A stretch of DNA of 64,000 nt, from assembly GCF_000425625.1 (NCBI RefSeq), contig NZ_KE384417.1, positions 48,843 through 112,842 of the forward strand. The letters are read 5' to 3'. The translations under genes and the position numbers were made by a program. Below are positions 27,543 through 36,030 of the stretch, in pieces (position 1 is the first letter of the stretch; every line of letters begins with the position of its first letter). The DNA is from Stutzerimonas azotifigens DSM 17556. GTDB taxonomy: Bacteria; Pseudomonadota; Gammaproteobacteria; Pseudomonadales; Pseudomonadaceae. The notes beneath the pieces were generated by a model. The model made no database searches. It was not told the DNA's origin and saw only the letters and a list, made by a program, of their open reading frames with translations.

Positions 27543-28347
27543 TTTTCAATCCTGATCCGAGGTAGGCGCGGATGACGTCCGGGTTGTTCTGGATGGCCTG
27601 CGGGCCGCCATCGGCGATGCGATGTCCCTGGTTGAGCACCACGATGTAGTCGGAGATCGACATGACCATCTGCATGTCGTGTTCCACCAGCAGGATGGTC
27701 ACGCCGGTGTCGGCGACCTTGCGGATCATGTCCTTGAACTCGTCGGTCTCCGAGGGGTTCAGGCCGGCGGCCGGTTCGTCCAGCAGCAGCAGCCTGGGCT
27801 GCGCCGCCAGGGCGATGCCGACGCCCAGCAGGCGCTGGTCGCCGTAGGACAGGTTGGCCGCCAGGTCGTCCGCGCGGCGGGTCAGGCCGACGAACTCGAG
27901 CATCTCCCGGGTGCGCTCGCGCAGCGCCGCCTCTTCGCGGCGGAACGACGGCAGCCGCAGGATCGAGGCCGCCAGGCTGGCGCTGCCCTGCATGTGGAAG
28001 GCCGTCTGGATGTTCTCGAACACCGTGCAGTTGCCGAACACGCTGGTGCGCTGGAAGCTGCGCACCAGGCCGCGGGCGGCGATCTGTTCGGGCGGCAGGC
28101 CGGTGATGTCCTCGCCCTGGAAGCTCACCGTCCCGGAGGTCGGGCGCATGTAGCCGGAGATCACGTTGAAGGCGGTGGTCTTGCCGGCGCCGTTCGGCCC
28201 GATCAGGCTGACGATCTGCCCCGGATGAACCTCCAGGCTCACCTCGCTGAGCGCCACCAGGCCGGAAATCTTCATGGTCACGCCGGACAGGGCGAGCAGC
28301 GGCGCGCCCGGTCGGGGCTGCGCCATGGGCTGAAGCTGGGCACTCAT
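27529..28347 (-). CDS. Branched-chain-amino-acid-type ABC ATPase (LivG type)
   Basis: A 272-residue ATPase. Walker A GPNGAGKT, a LivG-type insert around EDITGLPPEQIAARGLVRSFQRTSVFGNCTVFENIQ, signature-like LSYGDQRLLGVGIALA, Walker B LLLLDEPAAGLNP. The start at 28347 overlaps the LivM-type stop in an ATGA junction. It is part of the complete Liv-type importer of operon A. Confidence 0.92.
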
Positions 28348-29387
28348 GCGTTGGCTCCTCGTGCCTTGGCCGGGGCGGCCGCGGTTTTCTCCCGGGCCAG
28401 GCGCGCGCGCAGGCGCCGGACCAGCCCGTTGAACGTCGGGACGATGCCCTTGGGCATGAACAGCAGGAGCAGCACCATCAGCGCGCCGTAGAGCATCCAC
28501 TGCACCTCGGGCGCCACCACGCCGCGCAGCAGCTCCGGCAGCAGGCCGAAGATGATGCCGCCGATCACCGGGCCGGCCAGCGTGCCTTTGCCGCCGGCGA
28601 TGACCATGATCACCATGGTGATGGTGTAGATGAACATGAACACTTCCGGGTCGATGATGCGCACCGTGTGGGCGTAGAGCCCGCCGGCGGCGCCGGCGAT
28701 GCCGGCCGAGATCACCGAGAAGACGATCAGGTAGCGGGTCACCGGGATGCCGATCGACTTGGCCAGCGTCTCGTTCTCGCGCAGGGCGATGGCCGCGCGG
28801 CCGAAGCGGCTGAGCACCAGCCGGGCGACGATCAGGTAGGCCAGCACGTTGGCCGCCAGCACCAGCCAGTAAGTGGCGGACTTGCTGACCAGCTTGATCA
28901 CCCCCTCGCCGGGAATCCACAGTGTCAGCGCCGGGATGGAGACCAGCGCCATCGGGCCCTCGGTGAGGTCCACCCAGTTCAGCGCGACCATGCGCATGAC
29001 CTGCGCGAAGCAGATGGTGACGATTACGAAATAGGCGCCGCGCACGCGGAACGCCAGCTTGCCGATCAGCCAGCCGAAAGCGGCGGCGACCAGGATGCCG
29101 CTGACGAAGGCGACCCAGACCGGCTTGGGATCGACCACCAGCAGGTAGCCGAACAGGCTGACGTCGAAACCCAGCGACAGCAGCGCGCTGGTGTAGGCGC
29201 CGATGCCGAAGAAGGCCGCGTGGCCGAGGCTGAGCTGGCCGGTGAAGCCGAGCAGCACGTTCAGGCTGATGGCCGCGACGATCATGATGCCGGCGGCGGA
29301 AACCACCGACAGCATGTAGGGGTCGGGCCAGAGCACCGGCAGCAGGGCCAGCAGGGCGACCACGACGAAGAAGACGATCTTGTTCAT
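28344..29387 (-). CDS. Branched-chain-amino-acid-type ABC permease (LivM type)
   Basis: A 347-residue inner-membrane permease with about nine to ten helices and the LivM blocks ISLNVLLGFTGQLSLGHAAFFGIGAYTSALL, AYFVIVTICFAQVMRMVALNW, and GGKGTLAGPVIGGIIFGLLPELLR. A basic C-terminal tail follows the last helix. It lies 3 nt after the LivH-type gene. Compounds carried by such systems include amino acids, amides, urea and aromatic acids, so the substrate is open. Confidence 0.92.
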   Translation of the reverse strand: MNKIVFFVVVALLALLPVLWPDPYMLSVVSAAGIMIVAAISLNVLLGFTGQLSLGHAAFFGIGAYTSALLSLGFDVSLFGYLLVVDPKPVWVAFVSGILVAAAFGWLIGKLAFRVRGAYFVIVTICFAQVMRMVALNWVDLTEGPMALVSIPALTLWIPGEGVIKLVSKSATYWLVLAANVLAYLIVARLVLSRFGRAAIALRENETLAKSIGIPVTRYLIVFSVISAGIAGAAGGLYAHTVRIIDPEVFMFIYTITMVIMVIAGGKGTLAGPVIGGIIFGLLPELLRGVVAPEVQWMLYGALMVLLLLFMPKGIVPTFNGLVRRLRARLAREKTAAAPAKARGANA

Positions 29388-29390
29388 GCG

Positions 29391-30263
29391 TTAACCCACT
29401 CGCTCCTTGATGGCGAACAGCCCCTGCGGGCGGATGACCATCACGATGAGAATCGCCAGGAAGCCCAGGGCATCGCGGTAGGCGGTCGAGATGTAGCCGG
29501 AGCCGAATTCCTCGATGGCCGCCAGGGCGAAGCCGCCCAGCGCCGCGCCGGGAATGTTGCCCAGGCCGCCGAGGATGACGATGGCGAAGGCCTTCAGGCT
29601 GGCCAGGTCGCCCATGGTCGGCGCGACCACGAACACCGGCGCCAGCAACGCCCCGGTGACCGCGGCCATGCAGGAACCGAGGGCGAAGGTGAGCGTGTAG
29701 ATGCTGCCGACGTTGACGCCGACGATCTTCGCTGCGTCGCGATCCTGGAAGGTGGCGCGCATCGCCAGGCCGAGCCTCGAGCGCTCGATGATCAGGTAGA
29801 AGGCGATCAGCAGCACCACGGCGGCGCAGAACACGAACAGCCGGGTGGGCGACAGGTAGATGCCGCCAATGGTGATCGATTCCTGCGCGAAGGGCGTCGG
29901 CACCACCTTGGCCACGCCGCCCCAGAGCAGCAGCTCGGCGTTCTGCATGATGATCATCAAGCCGATCATGATCAGCATGACCTCATCGATGTTCTCCAGC
30001 TTGCAGCGGCGCAGCAGCAGGAATTCGATGGCCGCGCCCAGCAGCAGCCCGAGCATGCCGGCCAGCAGGACCGAGCCGAAGTAGTTGAGCCCGAGCAGGG
30101 ACACCAGCGCGTAGGACACGTACGCCCCGAAGGCGTAGAGCTCGCCGTGGGCGAAGTTCACCACCCGCATGATGCCGAAAATCAGAGTGAGTCCGATGCC
30201 GAGCAGCGCGTAGGTCGAGCCGAGCACCAGGGCATTCACGATGTGCTGAAGGAACTGATCCAA
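29391..30263 (-). CDS. Branched-chain-amino-acid-type ABC permease (LivH type)
   Basis: A 290-residue permease with eight or so helices and LivH blocks YALLGIGLTLIFGIMRVVNFAHGELYAFGAYVSY, LAMRATFQDRDAAKIVGVNVGSIY, and LKAFAIVILGGLGNIPGAALGGFALAAIEEF. It pairs with the LivM-type subunit. A perfect 11-bp hairpin separates it from the binding-protein gene upstream. Confidence 0.92.
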   Translation of the reverse strand: MDQFLQHIVNALVLGSTYALLGIGLTLIFGIMRVVNFAHGELYAFGAYVSYALVSLLGLNYFGSVLLAGMLGLLLGAAIEFLLLRRCKLENIDEVMLIMIGLMIIMQNAELLLWGGVAKVVPTPFAQESITIGGIYLSPTRLFVFCAAVVLLIAFYLIIERSRLGLAMRATFQDRDAAKIVGVNVGSIYTLTFALGSCMAAVTGALLAPVFVVAPTMGDLASLKAFAIVILGGLGNIPGAALGGFALAAIEEFGSGYISTAYRDALGFLAILIVMVIRPQGLFAIKERVG

Positions 30264-30280
30264 AATCTTCTCCTAACCAC

Positions 30281-30311
30281 CGGACGGGCGCGGCCTGCCG
30301 GCGCCCGTCCG
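30281..30311 (-). other. Intercistronic 11-bp hairpin between binding protein and permeases
   Basis: CGGACGGGCGC (30281-30291) pairs perfectly with GCGCCCGTCCG (30301-30311) over a 9-nt loop. On the transcribed (minus) strand no U-tract follows, so it is more likely an mRNA stabiliser or partial attenuator, keeping binding-protein mRNA in excess over permease mRNA, than a full terminator. Confidence 0.65.
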
Positions 30312-30320
30312 GGTCGGGTT

Positions 30321-31475
30321 TTACAATGCCGAGACTTCGCCGTCTTTCAGCTGAACGATGTAGATGTTCGGTTTGTTCTGCCCGCTTTCCTTGCCTTCCG
30401 GCCCTTCCTGGTGGAATGCGATGTCGCCGTTGACGCCCTTGACCTGGACCTTCCACAGCGCATCGCGGATGGCTTCGGGCTCGGCCTTGCCGGCGAGACG
30501 GATCGCCTCGGCGATGGTCAGGATGCCGTCGAAGCCGCGGAAACCTTCGGTCAGGCCCGGGAACGGATAGCCCTTTTCGTTCCAGGCATCCATGTAGGCC
30601 TTGGCCAGCTCGGGATTGGCCGCCTGCTGTTCGGCGGTCCAGGGCGAGAAGAACAGCAGGTGGGTGGTCACGTAGCCCTTCGGGCCGGGGTTCTTCACCA
30701 GCGGCTCGGGGAAGGAGCCGCCGGTGGTGATGATGCGCTGCTTGATGCCCTGCTCGGCGGCCTGGCGGATCGCCAGGGTCAGCTGCTCGACGCCGGAGGT
30801 GACGATCACCGTGTCGCTGCCGGAATTTTTGATCGCCGCCAGCTGCGCCGACAGGTCGGTGGCGTCCGGCGCCATGGTCTCGGAGCGGCCCACTTCGATG
30901 CCCTTCGCCTCGAACACCGCCTTGAACTCGGTGGCCGCGCCCAGGCCCCAGTCGTTGTTCACCGAGAGGAAGTCGACCTTCTTGATCGCCGGCTGGAACG
31001 CCGACAGCTGCTCGGCGAACGCCTGCGCCTCCATCTTCGAGGTCGGGCTGATGCGGAACACCCAGGGGTTGCCGGAGGTGGTCACCTTGGACGAGGACGC
31101 CGTCTCGACCACCATGGGCACGCCGTATTCCTCGAGCTTCGGCATGGTGGCGAGGGTGAAGGTGGAACCCCAGGCGCCCATCATCACCGGCACCTTGTTG
31201 CTGAGGATCAGCTTCTCGGCGGAGTTGACCGCCTCGCGCGGGTTCGACTTGTTGTCCTCGACCACCAGCTCGATCTGCTTTCCGAGCACGCCGCCGTTGG
31301 CGTTGAGGTAGTCGGCGGCCAGGCGCGCGCCGTTGGTCACGTAGGTGCCGGCTGCGGCGACCGAGCCGGTCAGCGGTTGCGACACGCCGATCTTGATGGT
31401 GTCCTCGGCATGGGCCTGAGACGCGAACAACGCGCCCGAAGCCAATACGGCCAGTAGCTTTTTACGGTTGCACAT
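30321..31475 (-). CDS. Branched-chain-amino-acid-type ABC substrate-binding protein
   Basis: A 384-residue periplasmic protein with a Sec signal (KKLLAVLASGALFASQAHAED) and the type-1 Leu/Ile/Val-binding fold: KIGVSQPLTGSVAAAGTYVTNGARLAADYLNANGG, PVMMGAWGSTFTLATMPKLEEYGVPMVVE, and DFLSVNNDWGLGAATEFKAVFEAKG. The start at 31475 gives a normal signal peptide. It is the third gene of operon A, after the SDR and the oxygenase, so its ligand is likely the substrate of those enzymes. Confidence 0.92.
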   Translation of the reverse strand: MCNRKKLLAVLASGALFASQAHAEDTIKIGVSQPLTGSVAAAGTYVTNGARLAADYLNANGGVLGKQIELVVEDNKSNPREAVNSAEKLILSNKVPVMMGAWGSTFTLATMPKLEEYGVPMVVETASSSKVTTSGNPWVFRISPTSKMEAQAFAEQLSAFQPAIKKVDFLSVNNDWGLGAATEFKAVFEAKGIEVGRSETMAPDATDLSAQLAAIKNSGSDTVIVTSGVEQLTLAIRQAAEQGIKQRIITTGGSFPEPLVKNPGPKGYVTTHLLFFSPWTAEQQAANPELAKAYMDAWNEKGYPFPGLTEGFRGFDGILTIAEAIRLAGKAEPEAIRDALWKVQVKGVNGDIAFHQEGPEGKESGQNKPNIYIVQLKDGEVSAL

Positions 31476-31525
31476 GGGGCTCTCCCGGCATTTCTCGTCG
31501 TTGTGGTAAGTGGGTGCTGCGTGGA

Positions 31526-32494
31526 TCAAACACGGGTCTGTCGGTACTTCAGCTCGCGGTACTCCCCGGAACCCACCGGGGGGTACTTCGCCTGCCCCTC
31601 GGGTGCCAGGCACTCGATGCGGGTGTCGTAGTTCGGGTGGTGGAAGAAGGCGATCGACAACCGCGGCCGAGCCGCCTCCTCGGCGGGCGGGTTGACCACG
31701 CGGTGGGTGTTGGAGACCCAGCGGTCGTTGGTCCAGCGCATCAAGAGGTCGCCGATGTTGACGACGAAGGTGTCGGGCTCGGTCTCGACGTCGATCCAGT
31801 CGCCGGCGCGGGTCTGCACCTGCAGGCCGCCGCTGGCGTTCTCGCTGTTGAGGATGGTCAGCAGGCCGTAGTCGGTGTGCGCGCCGGCGCGCAGCTGCCC
31901 CGCAACGGGCGCGGCGGTCTGCGCCGGGTAGTGGTTGATGCGCATCGCGGTGATGTGGCGGTCGATCTTGTCGCGGAAGAACCGCTCGTCGAGCCCCAGC
32001 CCGAGCGCGGCCAGCTCCATCATCTGCTCGGTCAGCCGCTCCAGCGCCAGGTAGTAGGTCTGCGCCGTCTCGCGCCAGCCGGCCGGGTGCTCCGGCCAGA
32101 CGTTGGGAATGAAATAGCGCGGCCCCTCGCCTTCGGTGTAGTACGGCGTCGACGGCCAGGACTCGCGGCCGAAGTGGTAGTACTCCTTGATGTCCGGCGG
32201 CGTCTCCAGGGCATTGCCGAACGACAGCGCCTCGAAGCCGAGCCCGCGGTAACCGCGCGGGATCTTCACGTCCTTCGGCGCGACCTGCTGCTTGATCTCG
32301 AACGGCTGGTCGAAGAAGGCGTAGGACTGCGCACGCAGGGTCTCGATCAGGTTCAGATCAACACCGTGGCCCTTGACGGTGAAGAAGCCGATCTGCCGAC
32401 AGGTGTCGTCGATCTGCCGGCCGACGCGCAGCCGCTCGGCGGGGTCGCCGGCCAGCGCCGCCTGCAGATCGATCACGGGAATGGAAGCGCTCAT
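31526..32494 (-). CDS. 2-oxoglutarate/Fe(II) oxygenase, isopenicillin-N-synthase family
   Basis: A 322-residue non-haem iron oxygenase. An N-terminal DIOX_N domain (IPVIDLQAAL...CRQIGFFTVKGHGV) is followed by the jelly-roll core. Iron ligands H206 and D208 (GAHTDYG) and H264 (SNTHRV) are present, and R278-x-S280 is the 2-oxoglutarate carboxylate site. The start at 32494 is favoured by GAGG 6 nt upstream. It lies 8 nt after the SDR gene. The family hydroxylates, desaturates or cyclises many small molecules, and the substrate is presumably what the Liv-type system of the same operon imports. Confidence 0.9.
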   Translation of the reverse strand: MSASIPVIDLQAALAGDPAERLRVGRQIDDTCRQIGFFTVKGHGVDLNLIETLRAQSYAFFDQPFEIKQQVAPKDVKIPRGYRGLGFEALSFGNALETPPDIKEYYHFGRESWPSTPYYTEGEGPRYFIPNVWPEHPAGWRETAQTYYLALERLTEQMMELAALGLGLDERFFRDKIDRHITAMRINHYPAQTAAPVAGQLRAGAHTDYGLLTILNSENASGGLQVQTRAGDWIDVETEPDTFVVNIGDLLMRWTNDRWVSNTHRVVNPPAEEAARPRLSIAFFHHPNYDTRIECLAPEGQAKYPPVGSGEYRELKYRQTRV

Positions 32495-32502
32495 GGTCAT
32501 CC

Positions 32503-33258
32503 TCAGTGGTAGTAGGCGCCGCCGTCGACGACCAGCGTCTGCCCGGTGATGAAGCCCGCATCGGGGCCGGCGAAGAAGGCCACCGCGCCCACCAGGTCTT
32601 CCGGGTACATGTCGCGGGGCAGCACGCGGCCCTTCAGCGAGGGGCCCTTGACCCCGGCCACCAATGTCGGGTTGGCGTCGACGCCGTCGCTGAGGGTGAA
32701 ACCGGGCGCCACGGAATTGACCAGCACGTTGTGTGGGCCCAGCTCGGTGGCCAGCGCCCGGGTCAGGGAAATCACCGCGCCCTTGCTCGCCACGTAGTGG
32801 GCCATCAGCGGGTTGCCCTTGAAGGCCACCCCGGAGGAGATGTTGACGATCCGTCCGCCGCCGGCACGTCTGAAGGCGCCGGTAGCGGCCTGGCAGCAGA
32901 GGAACAGCCCGATGACGTTGACGTCCAGCACCTGCCGCCAGTCCTGCACGGTCAGCTGCTCGAAGGGCGTCGGCGTCAGGGTCGAGTAGATGCCGGCGTT
33001 GTTCACCAGCACGTCGAGCCGGCCGAAGCGGGACTCGGCCGCCTGGACCATCTCGGCGACCTGCTGCTCGTCGGTGACGTCCACCTGCACGCCGATCGCC
33101 TCCAGCCCGCGGCCCGTCAGCGCGGCCGCGCTCTCGGCAGCGCCGCGGCGATCGCCGATGACCACCCTGGCACCCTTCTCGGCCAGATGCGCGGCGATGG
33201 CGAAGCCGATGCCCTGCGCACCGCCGGTAACGATGGCCACCTGGCCTTCCATGCTCAT
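32503..33258 (-). CDS. Short-chain dehydrogenase/reductase
   Basis: A 251-residue classical SDR, NAD(P)-dependent. The dinucleotide motif is TGGAQGIG (residues 11-18), then NNAG in VNNAGIYS, the catalytic Ser in NISSGVA, and YxxxK in YVASK. The C-terminus FITGQTLVVDGGAYYH is typical. GGAGG 6 nt upstream supports the start at 33258. As the first gene of operon A it follows a sigma-54 promoter. It probably oxidises an alcohol made by, or consumed with, the adjacent oxygenase. Confidence 0.92.
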   Translation of the reverse strand: MSMEGQVAIVTGGAQGIGFAIAAHLAEKGARVVIGDRRGAAESAAALTGRGLEAIGVQVDVTDEQQVAEMVQAAESRFGRLDVLVNNAGIYSTLTPTPFEQLTVQDWRQVLDVNVIGLFLCCQAATGAFRRAGGGRIVNISSGVAFKGNPLMAHYVASKGAVISLTRALATELGPHNVLVNSVAPGFTLSDGVDANPTLVAGVKGPSLKGRVLPRDMYPEDLVGAVAFFAGPDAGFITGQTLVVDGGAYYH

Positions 33259-33356
33259 TGACGACCTCCAAAGTGCTTGCGCCGAGGGCTGAATGCGGTG
33301 TCGTCTGAAGCCGAAAAACCCAGCTTCGGACCACCGTTCCGAATGCCTTCGAGCAG

Positions 33357-33373
33357 AGCAACTCCTATGCCAT
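33357..33373 (-). promoter_or_regulatory. Sigma-54 promoter of operon A
   Basis: On the minus strand TGGCATAGGAGTTGCT matches the -24/-12 consensus TGGCACG-N4-TTGCW, with the invariant GG and GC 10 bp apart. Predicted start near 33346, giving an ~88-nt leader before the SDR ATG. The same -24 sequence TGGCATAGG precedes operon B. Confidence 0.75.
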
Positions 33374-33401
33374 CCTCCAGTGCGCTCCCAAAGCCACACG
33401 C

Positions 33402-33414
33402 TAATCAATTGATA
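33402..33414 (-). promoter_or_regulatory. IHF-type site, operon A promoter
   Basis: On the minus strand TATCAATTGATTA fits WATCAANNNNTTR exactly. It sits about 62 bp upstream of the predicted start, between the sigma-54 promoter and the upstream palindrome, inside an unusually AT-rich stretch. Confidence 0.6.
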
Positions 33415-33441
33415 AATAAGTACATTTTCTAAATCATAAAA

Positions 33442-33455
33442 CGTGGTGCACCACG
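33442..33455. promoter_or_regulatory. Upstream activator palindrome, operon A
   Basis: CGTGGTGCACCACG is a perfect 14-bp palindrome centred ~102 bp upstream of the predicted sigma-54 start. A near-identical site (one base different) lies at the matching place upstream of operon B. It does not fit NtrC spacing. It is the likely site of an unidentified enhancer-binding protein; the divergent MarR protein is an alternative binder. Confidence 0.65.
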
Positions 33456-33844
33456 CATTGATCTAGATCAGCTTCGTCATCGGCCTCTGGTGCTATAAGC
33501 CGTGCACGCTGGCGGGCAGCGCTTCGAGCCCCGCGCACCAGCATGCAGCAAACAAAGGGGCATACCTCTGAACTGGCGTAGACGCCATCCGTCCGGCAGG
33601 GCCGCAAGAGAGGGAACGAGCTCGACGACGGGCCGCGCCGCAGCCGGCGCGGTCAAGCCGGGCCTGAGCGGCACATCCGGATTGGCCGGACACTTGCAGG
33701 GCAGGCTCATGCAAGCCCCCGTTCGGACATCCGGCACCTGCATGGATCGGCGACACGCCACCTTTGGCCATACAATCGGGCCGTAGCCATGCAGTCGCGC
33801 CGACCCCATCCAGCAACGGGCATGTCACCCTGACGGCGAGAGTT

Positions 33845-34351
33845 ATGAACAGTCCCGAGATCATCGATACCAAGGTTCAACTGGAGGCAGCCTACGGCCG
33901 CTCCGCCCTGCTCACCCGCCCCGGCTTCCTGATCCGCCGGTTGCACCAGATCCACTGTGCGCTGTTCCTGCACGAGACCCGCGAGTTCAACATCACCCCG
34001 GTGCAGTACAGCCTGATGACCGCGCTCAACACGCACGGCGAGATGGACCAGATCACCCTGGCCCTGGAGATCGGGCTGGAGCGCACCAGCGTCGCCGAGG
34101 TGATCCCGCGGCTGGAAAGCCGCGAACTGCTGCAGCGTCGGCAGAGCACCGAAGACCGCCGCGTCAAGCTGGTGAAGCTGACGCGCAAGGGCAAGTACCT
34201 GATCAAGAAGATGGACGCCGCCGTCGCCCGCGCGCACGAACGCACCATCGAGCACATCCCCGCCGAGCAGCGCGACCTGTTCCTGCTGCAGCTGATCAAG
34301 CTGGTGGAAGCCAACAACGATTGCGGCACCGTGCCGTTCCGGCTGGCCTGA
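33845..34351 (+). CDS. MarR-family transcriptional regulator
   Basis: A 168-residue MarR protein. The winged helix-turn-helix covers about residues 50-125: FNITPVQYSLMTALNTHGEMDQITLALEIGLERTSVAEVIPRLESRELLQRRQSTEDRRVKLVKLTRKG, with the basic wing at STEDRRVK. Helices for dimerisation lie at both ends. It is divergent to operon A across a 586-nt gap that also holds the sigma-54 promoter, IHF site and palindrome. Such regulators often sense aromatic or heterocyclic ligands. It could repress its own gene or operon A, but no second site near its start was found. Confidence 0.9.
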   Translation: MNSPEIIDTKVQLEAAYGRSALLTRPGFLIRRLHQIHCALFLHETREFNITPVQYSLMTALNTHGEMDQITLALEIGLERTSVAEVIPRLESRELLQRRQSTEDRRVKLVKLTRKGKYLIKKMDAAVARAHERTIEHIPAEQRDLFLLQLIKLVEANNDCGTVPFRLA

Positions 34352-34359
34352 ATCTTTTC

Positions 34360-34800
34360 AGGCGCGGCGCCTCGCTCCCACAGACCCCGCCTTTCCGTGG
34401 GTCTTGACCGCGATTCTTTGCTCCGGCATCGCCAAACGCCTGCCACACCAGATCGCAAGCAGAGCTTGCTCCTACAGTCCTGTGCCAGACCTTTTGGCCA
34501 CGCCGCGCCTTCCCCTCTCCCTCCGGGAGAAGGTGGCCCGCAGGACCGGATGAGGGAGGCCTTGCACAGGCGCCCTCGCCCCGGGCCTCTCCCGAGGGGA
34601 GAGGGGATGGTTCGGTGTCGGTTGATGGCGCCGTGCAGGCCCGTTCGCGGCCGAGACCACACAAAACCGGTGTACGCGACGCCAGGGGACGAGTTCGGGT
34701 GGATGTCGTACTTCGCCGCTCACCCGAACTCCATCCCGGTGTAGGAGCACGCTCTGCGTGCGACCCAGCCGGCAAATGCTGTCGAGGGCACTCTTTCCTG
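34360..34800. repeat. Composite dispersed repeat, inverted relative to 62133-62659
   Basis: A 485-nt gap without a gene. At about 34511-34655 lies the same chain of elements seen twice at 62133-62659 but on the opposite strand: cccctctccctccgggag..., ggtggcccgcagg..ccggatgaggg, gcctctcc(c)gaggggagaggg, atggttcggtgtcggt, then cgttcgcggccgag. Short gcagagc(t)tgctcctac elements flank it at about 34468-34483 and 34742-34772. Confidence 0.75.
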
Positions 34801-34836
34801 CGGGGCGGAAGCCGTTGGGCTTCGGCGCCGCGACCC

Positions 34837-36030
34837 TCAGCCCCGGAACCGTCCGTGCAGGGCGCGCAGGGTGTGCAGGACCAGCTCGTCCGCGTGACGC
34901 GGGCCGAGCACTGACAGGCCGACCGGCCCGCCGTCGATGGAGGTCCAGGGCATCACCGCCTGCGGCAGTCCGGCGAGGCCGGCCATGCACAGCAGGGCCT
35001 GGGAGCGCGCGCGGGTGTCGTCGACTTCGGCAGCGTCGGCGCTCAGCCGCGGGGCCGGGCCGGGGACCGGTGGCAGCAGAAGCAGGCCGTCGGCACCGAG
35101 CAAGGCGCCCAGCCGGATCTGCGCGTCGCGCCGCACCTGCGCGGCCGCGGCGACCGCCGCCGGTTCGATGGCCATGGCCATGGCGAAGCGTGCGGCGACG
35201 TCGGCGCCGAACTGCGGGGCCCGCTCGCGTACCCAGGGCCCGTGCAGATGGCCGATCTCGCCCGCCTGCAGGGTGCGGAAGGCCTGCGCCCAGTGCTGCA
35301 GCGGCAGGCTGCCGGCGACGAGCGATTGGTACTCCAGCCCACTGTCGGCCAGCGCCCGCTCGAAGCGCTCGCGCACCGCCGGGTCGAGCTGCGCCAGCAC
35401 GTCGGCACTGACCAGCAGGCGCCCGGCGGGCTGCTCGACGCCGAGCGAGGTGTGCGCCAGGGCTTCCAGCGCCCGGCCCAGGGTCTCGCCGTCACGCGCC
35501 AGCCAGCCGACGGTATCGAAGCTCTGCGCCAGGGTGAAGCAGCCCTCGGTGGCGATGCGTCCGTGCGTCGGGCGCAGCCCCCAGATGCCGCAGTAGCTGG
35601 CCGGCAGGCGGATCGAGCCGCCGCAGTCGGTGCCCAGCGCCAGGTCGGCGTGGTCGGCCGCGACCGCCACCGCCGAGCCGGACGAGGAGCCGCCCGGCAG
35701 GCGGTCCGGCGCGCTCGGGTTGACCGGCGTGCCGTAGTGGCGGTTGATGCCGGCCAGGCTGTAGGTCAGCTCATCGGTGACCGTCTTGCCAACCCAGACG
35801 GCGCCGGCCGCCAGCAGGCCGCGCACCGCCGCCGCGCTGCGCCGCGCAGGAATCTGTTCGCCCAGCCAACGTGGGTTGCCGGCGCCGCAGGTGAGGCCGG
35901 CGACCTCGAAGACGTCCTTGACCGCCAGCCGCGGCCAGCCCGACGCCGCGCGGGCGTCCGCCGGTGCGGCGCCGAAGCCGTCGCGCACGAAGGCGCCGTG
36001 GTATCCCGGTTGCAGCAGCTCGCTGGTCAT
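34837..36030 (-). CDS. Amidase-signature hydrolase (AtzE/HpxL-like)
   Basis: A 397-residue amidase-signature enzyme with the Ser-cisSer-Lys triad visible: K38 in LAVKDVFEVAG, the GGSSSGSA block (S115-S117), and nucleophile S139 in TDCGGSIRLPA. At under 400 residues it is a short member of the family. It is the last gene of operon B and overlaps the DUF1116-AtzH gene by 4 nt. AtzH-like proteins accompany AtzE-type amidases that hydrolyse carboxybiuret-like or ureido compounds, so a ureido or amide intermediate is a reasonable guess for the substrate. Confidence 0.85.
   Translation of the reverse strand: MTSELLQPGYHGAFVRDGFGAAPADARAASGWPRLAVKDVFEVAGLTCGAGNPRWLGEQIPARRSAAAVRGLLAAGAVWVGKTVTDELTYSLAGINRHYGTPVNPSAPDRLPGGSSSGSAVAVAADHADLALGTDCGGSIRLPASYCGIWGLRPTHGRIATEGCFTLAQSFDTVGWLARDGETLGRALEALAHTSLGVEQPAGRLLVSADVLAQLDPAVRERFERALADSGLEYQSLVAGSLPLQHWAQAFRTLQAGEIGHLHGPWVRERAPQFGADVAARFAMAMAIEPAAVAAAAQVRRDAQIRLGALLGADGLLLLPPVPGPAPRLSADAAEVDDTRARSQALLCMAGLAGLPQAVMPWTSIDGGPVGLSVLGPRHADELVLHTLRALHGRFRG

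Noticed and set aside
31526-33361. A long reading frame joining the oxygenase to sequence upstream
   Set aside because: The upstream part reads the SDR gene in a wrong frame; the SDR has its own intact motifs and ribosome site.
33458-33471. FNR/ANR box TTGATCTAGATCAG and a second at 43379-43392
   Set aside because: Both are close to TTGAT-N4-ATCAA, but the second overlaps the exact IHF match, and their positions relative to the two sigma-54 promoters are not the same.
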